From NCBI RefSeq assembly GCF_040227235.1, contig NZ_JBELNZ010000002.1, positions 496,001 to 560,000 of the forward strand: DNA of 64,000 nt, read 5' to 3'. This stretch comes from Parafrigoribacterium_A soli (GTDB lineage Bacteria; Actinomycetota; Actinomycetes; Actinomycetales; Microbacteriaceae). Numbering within the stretch: position 1 is the stretch's first letter; the number at the start of each line of letters is the position of its first letter. A model generated the notes under the pieces. It was not told where the DNA came from and did no database searches. It saw only the letters and a program-made list of their open reading frames with translations. Shown here in pieces: positions 60,436-64,000 of the stretch. The position numbers were made by a program, and so were the translations under genes.

Positions 60436-60927
60436 CTACGACTGCGAGGCCGCCTGCACGGCGAACCGGCCGTCCGGATCGAGCCGCGCGAGCATCCGAC
60501 CCATGATGCGATCGAGGTCGGCGACGTCACGCTCGTCGAGAGGGCCGAGCACGTTCTCGCGCACCGCGCCAACATGGCCCGGCGCAGTCTGAACGACCTT
60601 CTCCCAACCGGATGCGGTGAGCGACGCGTTCGTGGCCCTCCGGTCTTCCTCACACGGCGTCCGCACCAGGTAGCCGCGCTTCTCGAGGCGGGCAACCACG
60701 TGGGACAGGCGCGGCAGGGTCGCGTTGGTCTCGGCGCTCAGCTCGGTCATCCTGAGCGTGCGGCCGGGCGCCTCGGACAGCATGGCCATGACGAAGTACT
60801 CGAAGTGGCTGAGCTCCGCGTCGCGCTGCAGCTGGCCGTCGAGCGCGCCGGGCAGCAACTCGACCACCGCCACGAACTTTCTCCAGGCAGACATCTCGTC
60901 TGCCGACAGCCACTGGGTCTTCGTCAT
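60436..60927 (-). CDS. MarR-family regulator
   Basis: A 163-aa winged-helix repressor. The HTH lies at residues 55-95 (MTELSAETNATLPRLSHVVARLEKRGYLVRTPCEEDRRATNASLTASG), where the wing RT..EEDRR is family-typical; flanking helices form the dimer. It is divergent from the F420-reductase-like gene. The 86-bp spacer contains two dyads of the same layout and strong promoter boxes, so this protein probably represses that gene and itself in response to a phenolic or oxidative ligand. Confidence 0.9.
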   Translation of the reverse strand: MTKTQWLSADEMSAWRKFVAVVELLPGALDGQLQRDAELSHFEYFVMAMLSEAPGRTLRMTELSAETNATLPRLSHVVARLEKRGYLVRTPCEEDRRATNASLTASGWEKVVQTAPGHVGAVRENVLGPLDERDVADLDRIMGRMLARLDPDGRFAVQAASQS

Positions 60928-60944
60928 GAACCCATTCTAGCAAA

Positions 60945-60996
60945 TTACTTGACGCTACAAGTAAATACGCTACTATTGGTTGAACCGACAACCAAT
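60945..60996. promoter_or_regulatory. Promoter and double MarR operator
   Basis: Operator 1 is TTACTTG-N6-CAAGTAA (60945-60964); operator 2 is ATTGGTTG-N6-CAACCAAT (60975-60996); both share a TTG-N6-CAA core. The plus-strand promoter TTGACG (60949-60954) and TACTAT (60971-60976) has a 16-bp spacer and is covered by operator 1, while operator 2 lies across the start site. A TAGAAT on the minus strand (60934-60939) sits 6 nt from the marR ATG, suggesting a leaderless marR transcript. Confidence 0.78.
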
Positions 60997-61013
60997 TACC
61001 CAGGGAGACCATC

Positions 61014-61628
61014 ATGACCACCATCACCATCATCGGCGCAGGCAACATGGGCGGCGCCATCGCCAAGCTCGCGGCCGCAGGCGGCACCGACGTTCAGCTG
61101 CTGGCGCGCGACGCCGCCAAGGCCAGCTCCGCCACCGGACTCAGCGCCGGCACCATCGGCGACGCCATCACCGGTGACATCGTCGTGCTCGCGCTCCCCC
61201 ACCCCGCCGTCGCCGAGGTGATCGGCAGCTACGGCGACCAGCTCGACGGCAAGGTGCTCGTCGACATCACCAACCCGGTCGACTTTGCCACCTTCGACTC
61301 CCTCGTCGTGCCCGCAGACTCGTCGAACAGCCACCAGATCGCGGAACTGGCGCCGAAGGCATCCGTCGTCAAGGCGTTCAACACGAACTTCGCGGCCACC
61401 CTGCACGCCGGCAGCGTCGGCAGCGAGAAGACCGCCGTGCTGATCGCGGGTGACGACGCCGACGGCAAGGCCGCCCTCGCCAAGATCGTGACGGATGCTG
61501 GCCTCAAGGCAGTCGACGCAGGCTCACTCAAGCGTGCCCGCGAGCTCGAGGCGCTCGGCTTCCTGCAGATGACGCTCGCCGCCTCGGAGAAGACCTCCTG
61601 GACGAGCGGTTTCGCGCTCGTCGACTGA
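61014..61628 (+). CDS. NADPH-dependent F420 reductase-like protein
   Basis: A 204-aa Rossmann protein. The NADP motif GAGNMGGAIAKLAAAGG is at the N-terminus; DIVVLALPHPAVAEVIGSYG, DITNPVDFATFDSL and KAFNTNFAATLHAG follow, which match the F420:NADP oxidoreductase / YqeG-type reductase family that swaps hydride between NADPH and F420. AGGGAG precedes the ATG. Control by the divergent MarR gene implies induction under a chemical stress. True F420 use would need F420 biosynthesis elsewhere; two PPOX-F420 proteins in this window make it plausible. Confidence 0.87.
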   Translation: MTTITIIGAGNMGGAIAKLAAAGGTDVQLLARDAAKASSATGLSAGTIGDAITGDIVVLALPHPAVAEVIGSYGDQLDGKVLVDITNPVDFATFDSLVVPADSSNSHQIAELAPKASVVKAFNTNFAATLHAGSVGSEKTAVLIAGDDADGKAALAKIVTDAGLKAVDAGSLKRARELEALGFLQMTLAASEKTSWTSGFALVD

Positions 61629-61647
61629 GTCGAGCAGAGCCCGAGCG

Positions 61648-61685
61648 GGGCCCCGCACTCGGTCGCCAGACCGGGCGTGGGGCCC
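61648..61685 (+). terminator. Imperfect GC hairpin after the F420-reductase-like gene
   Basis: GGGCCCC (61648-61654) pairs with GGGGCCC (61679-61685), with further matching inside the loop, and is followed by TGTTGCT. It lies 20 nt past the stop. The U-tract is poor, so the call is tentative. Confidence 0.35.
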
Positions 61686-61798
61686 TGTTGCTCCCCCGCG
61701 AACTGGGGCGAGCGCGCGCAATGAGGGCGGCGTAGCGTAGCGCGTGGGGGGACGGTTTGCGTACCCCGAACGCTTGAACAGCTTGGACAGGAGGGGTC

Positions 61799-62206
61799 AT
61801 GGTCGCCACCGCGGTAATCGCCGGCACGGCTCCCGTTGACCTCGCATCCGTCGGCTTCGGCGGCATCGACCTCGACTCGGTGCTCACCGAAGAGCGCGTC
61901 GAGACTCCGGCGTTGCCCGTGGTCAGTGTGGCCATCAGGCACCGCATCCCCGCCGGCTGGTACCCCGACCGGGAAGACCCAGGTCGCAGGCGCTGGTGGG
62001 ACGGCACCACCTGGACCGAACACCGCACCCCGCTCACCGGTGAAGTCGCCGCAGCACGGACACCTCGACACCTTGCCGCCGTGATCGAGCCGGAGCAGCC
62101 CGTCGCCGAGGAACGGCCGCGCGTTCCCGTGATCGTGATCGTTCTGCTCGCCACGCTCACCACAGCCAACACGGTGCTGTTGTCGATGCTGGCATCCGGT
62201 CGTTAG
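61799..62206 (+). CDS. Short DUF2510 protein with C-terminal membrane helix
   Basis: A 135-aa protein, third DUF2510 member in the window. Residues 50-80 hold PAGWYPDREDPGRRRWWDGTTWTEH, preceded by an unusual 45-residue N-terminal stretch and followed by a single C-terminal transmembrane helix (VPVIVIVLLATLTTANTVLLSML). AGGAGGGG precedes the ATG closely. Unknown function; it may bind the same ligand as the longer DUF2510 proteins. Confidence 0.82.
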   Translation: MVATAVIAGTAPVDLASVGFGGIDLDSVLTEERVETPALPVVSVAIRHRIPAGWYPDREDPGRRRWWDGTTWTEHRTPLTGEVAAARTPRHLAAVIEPEQPVAEERPRVPVIVIVLLATLTTANTVLLSMLASGR

Positions 62207-62265
62207 GGCCGCTCGCAGCCCTGCGATGGTCACCCCGGGAGTCCCGCGCAACGTAAGGTCTTAAG

Positions 62266-63072
62266 GTGACCGAAGAATGCATCCACGGACTCGATATCGA
62301 CCGCTGTGACATCTGCAGCCCGAAGGCGAAACCCGCTCCCGTGGCCGCGACCACCGCTCGCACGCGAGCGCCTCGAGCTTCCACCGCCGGCACAGTGTCC
62401 CGCCGCCGGGAGGCGCCGACAGCCAAGCACAAACCCGTCATCCTCGCCGAGCAGCGCGTGCACCACCTGACCCACATCGACAATCTCATCGGCATCCTGG
62501 TCGACGGTGCGCTTCATGCGGATGCCGACGCGGCCTGGCAGGGTCGCCCCGAGGTCGACATCTCCTCCCCCGATACCCGCGACGCCAGGCGCAGCACGCA
62601 CATCGCCGGCACCGGACACACCGTCGCAGACTACGTGCCCTTCTTTCTCTCCCCCGACGCGACGATCTGGGAGGGCATGCTCGCGCGAACGCCGGATCCC
62701 CGGCTGGCTCCGCGCGCTCGGGCGCTGCCGGCATCCGAATTCATCATGCTTGTCACGACGATCAAGCAGCTCGTGACCGCCGACGGCCCGTACCCGGTCG
62801 TCGCCGACGGTGATGCCGGGGATGCGCGCACCCGCTTCGCCACGACGAAAGAAGACTCGGAGCAGCTGCTTCGCCGCCTACTCGGCTCCGATGACGGTGT
62901 GCTGCTGCGCTCCGAACTGCTCGTGGCAGAGCCGGTGCCGTTCGAGCGGGTGAGCCTCATCGGCGTCGCGAATGAGCGGGCTCGAGCCGACGTCCGAGCG
63001 CTCCTCGCGGGATCGGCGCATCAGCCGCGGGTCGCGGTGCATCCACCCTGGTTCGCTCTCGCCACCGCGTGA
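62266..63072 (+). CDS. DarT-like ssDNA thymidine ADP-ribosyltransferase with N-terminal Cys/His motif
   Basis: A 268-aa protein (DUF4433). The ART core shows RVHHLTHIDNLIGILVDGAL (residues 64-83), DYVPFFLSPDA (122-132) and the catalytic-Glu strand RSELLV (Glu217), with VVADGDA between; these match DarT, which transfers ADP-ribose from NAD+ to thymidine in single-stranded DNA. An added N-terminus has Cys5, His7, Cys14 and Cys17 (CxH...CxxC), possibly a zinc knuckle. The usual DarG macrodomain antitoxin gene is not next to it, so it may be non-toxic or regulated otherwise. Confidence 0.82.
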   Translation: MTEECIHGLDIDRCDICSPKAKPAPVAATTARTRAPRASTAGTVSRRREAPTAKHKPVILAEQRVHHLTHIDNLIGILVDGALHADADAAWQGRPEVDISSPDTRDARRSTHIAGTGHTVADYVPFFLSPDATIWEGMLARTPDPRLAPRARALPASEFIMLVTTIKQLVTADGPYPVVADGDAGDARTRFATTKEDSEQLLRRLLGSDDGVLLRSELLVAEPVPFERVSLIGVANERARADVRALLAGSAHQPRVAVHPPWFALATA

Positions 63073-63088
63073 GGCTGGCGGCTGCGCG

Positions 63089-63790
63089 TCAGGCGACCGA
63101 CGCGACCTCGCTGTAGCTCGCCGTCACGAGTATCGGTAAGTGGTCTGAGGTGCCGCGTGGCAGGGTCTTCACGCTGTCGATCGTGAGTCCGATCGAGGTG
63201 GCCAGGTCGAAGTGGCCGCGAAAGAACTTGTATCTCGTGTAGGTGCGGCTGTCGCTCAGGGTGAGGTTATAGCCCGAGTCCGCCATCCGCTCGTTCAGGT
63301 GGTTCTGGAAGATCGGGTAGTTGTAGTCGCCCACCATGAGGGTCGGCAGCCCCGGGCCGAGCACGCGCAGTTGCTCGTGCGCCGCCGTGATCTGCTTGCG
63401 CCGCAGGGAGTTGAGCGCCGTGAGCGGAGCGGCATGGAACGAAGCGATCACGAGTTCGCGATCGGCCTCCAGGTCGCGCATCCGGGTGCCGATGAGGCGC
63501 TCGTGCGCTGGCCTCAGCACGCGGTCATGCAGCGACTTCTTGAGTTCGAACGTCTGCGTGTTCATGGCCGCAAAGCGATCGTCGCGATAGTAGAGCGCGA
63601 GGCCGAGCCGATTGCGCATGGTCGAATCAGCGAGCCTCAGCGCCCCGACCGTCGTGGGAAGGGCCACCGTGTCGGCCTCCTGCAGGCACAACACGTCTGG
63701 CTCGAACTTTTCAGTTATGGCGAGGAGTTCACTGCTGGCCCGGTTCTTACGAAGGTTGTAGCTGATGACCCGCACTGTGTATTGCCTCAC
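63089..63790 (-). CDS. Endonuclease/exonuclease/phosphatase family protein
   Basis: A 233-aa EEP-superfamily hydrolase. VRVISYNLRKN (Asn), DVLCLQEADT (Glu), VIASFHAAPL (His), TLMVGDYNYPIFQNHLNERM (Asp, Asn), and GTSDHLPILV (Asp-His) are present. No signal peptide. It is the second member of this superfamily in the window (see 52119). It is convergent with the DarT-like gene, 16 bp apart. Substrate unknown. Confidence 0.9.
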   Translation of the reverse strand: MRQYTVRVISYNLRKNRASSELLAITEKFEPDVLCLQEADTVALPTTVGALRLADSTMRNRLGLALYYRDDRFAAMNTQTFELKKSLHDRVLRPAHERLIGTRMRDLEADRELVIASFHAAPLTALNSLRRKQITAAHEQLRVLGPGLPTLMVGDYNYPIFQNHLNERMADSGYNLTLSDSRTYTRYKFFRGHFDLATSIGLTIDSVKTLPRGTSDHLPILVTASYSEVASVA

Positions 63791-63897
63791 ATTCGTTGAG
63801 CTGCGTCACCAGCCTAGGCCGCAAAACTTGGTGCGCGCCTAACAGCCACCTCCATGTCGGCTGAATGCCCGCTGGTGGGACGGCAGGCGTGGTCGCG

Positions 63898-64000
63898 CTA
63901 GCGCAGCGGTGGCGTCGCGAGCCTCGCGAGCACGGCAGCGGCAAAGCGCGCCTCGGATGCGGGGGCCGTATGCACGAAATAAGCGGGTTCGAACAACTCG
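63898..64000 (-). CDS. C-terminal end of a protein continuing past the window
   Basis: Reading leftward from the window edge, a frame runs ELFEPAYFVHTAPASEARFA... and stops at TAG (63898-63900), giving at least 33 residues. The composition is coding-like and the frame ends at a sensible distance from the next gene. The family cannot be told from this piece. Confidence 0.45.
   Translation of the reverse strand, partial: ELFEPAYFVHTAPASEARFAAAVLARLATPPLR

Noticed and set aside
63987..63998. GGTTCGAAC resembling a tRNA T-loop
   Set aside because: It lies in a coding-like frame and no cloverleaf can be formed around it.
1..64000. CRISPR arrays, insertion sequences, prophage or tRNA-linked integration sites
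   Set aside because: No regularly spaced repeats, transposase, integrase or tRNA genes were found on either strand.

Overview
The window is chromosomal DNA of a high-GC actinobacterium, most likely a member of the Microbacteriaceae. The evidence is the GC-rich codon use, the three small membrane proteins with an N-terminal WYPDP...RWWDG...WT motif (DUF2510), a 13E12-type DUF222/HNH nuclease behind an actinobacterial LexA box, two PPOX/F420-type proteins and an F420-dependent reductase relative, a DarT-like protein of a type I recall from this family, and leaderless-looking promoters. Genes are densely packed on both strands. I see no rRNA, tRNA, CRISPR array, insertion sequence or prophage.

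Layout. 0.2-6.1 kb: two paralogous NERD-like membrane proteins flank an aldo/keto reductase, a dienelactone hydrolase, a metallophosphoesterase, and a protealysin-type M4 protease overlapping the gene of its presumed inhibitor, emfourin. 6.3-11.1 kb: acyl-CoA dehydrogenase, MFS exporter and a HelD-type RNA-polymerase helicase preceded by an inverted repeat. 11.2-16.5 kb: AhpD-like protein, a shortened quinone oxidoreductase, a ribokinase/FAD-oxidase pair and an Ada-AlkA fusion repair protein. 16.6-25.8 kb: small acidic protein and YihY/BrkB membrane protein, TetR with a divergent DHA2 efflux pump, aspartase, a PiT phosphate transporter with a lysine-rich tail and a coupled small membrane protein, a glycosyltransferase and two alpha/beta hydrolases. 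26-33 kb: DUF2510 protein, another DHA2 transporter, small proteins and a polar amino acid (cystine-like) ABC importer. 33-41 kb: two acetyltransferases (one Eis-like), acylphosphatase, histidine phosphatase, SRPBCC protein, the SOS-controlled HNH nuclease, RNase HI, a PolX-like PHP protein and small stress-type proteins. 41-45 kb: thioesterase, NmrA reductase with divergent LysR, and an exported DUF1524/excalibur nuclease. 45.2-49.4 kb: a segment less GC-rich in feel, holding a GIY-YIG/DUF2075 helicase overlapping a MazG-like pyrophosphohydrolase, a 408-bp palindrome-bearing noncoding gap, an exonuclease/BRCT protein and a DUF4234 protein; this is the best candidate for an accessory (possibly defence) module. 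49.6-64 kb: mostly single metabolic, redox and nucleic-acid genes, a MarR/F420-reductase pair with a clear double operator, and an orphan DarT-like ADP-ribosyltransferase.

Recurring themes are nucleic-acid repair and processing (AlkA-Ada, HNH, RNase HI, PolX-like PHP, DnaQ-like exonuclease, HelD, DUF2075 helicase, two EEP-family enzymes, DarT) and redox/F420 chemistry. Function calls rest on motif recognition by eye; no database search was run.
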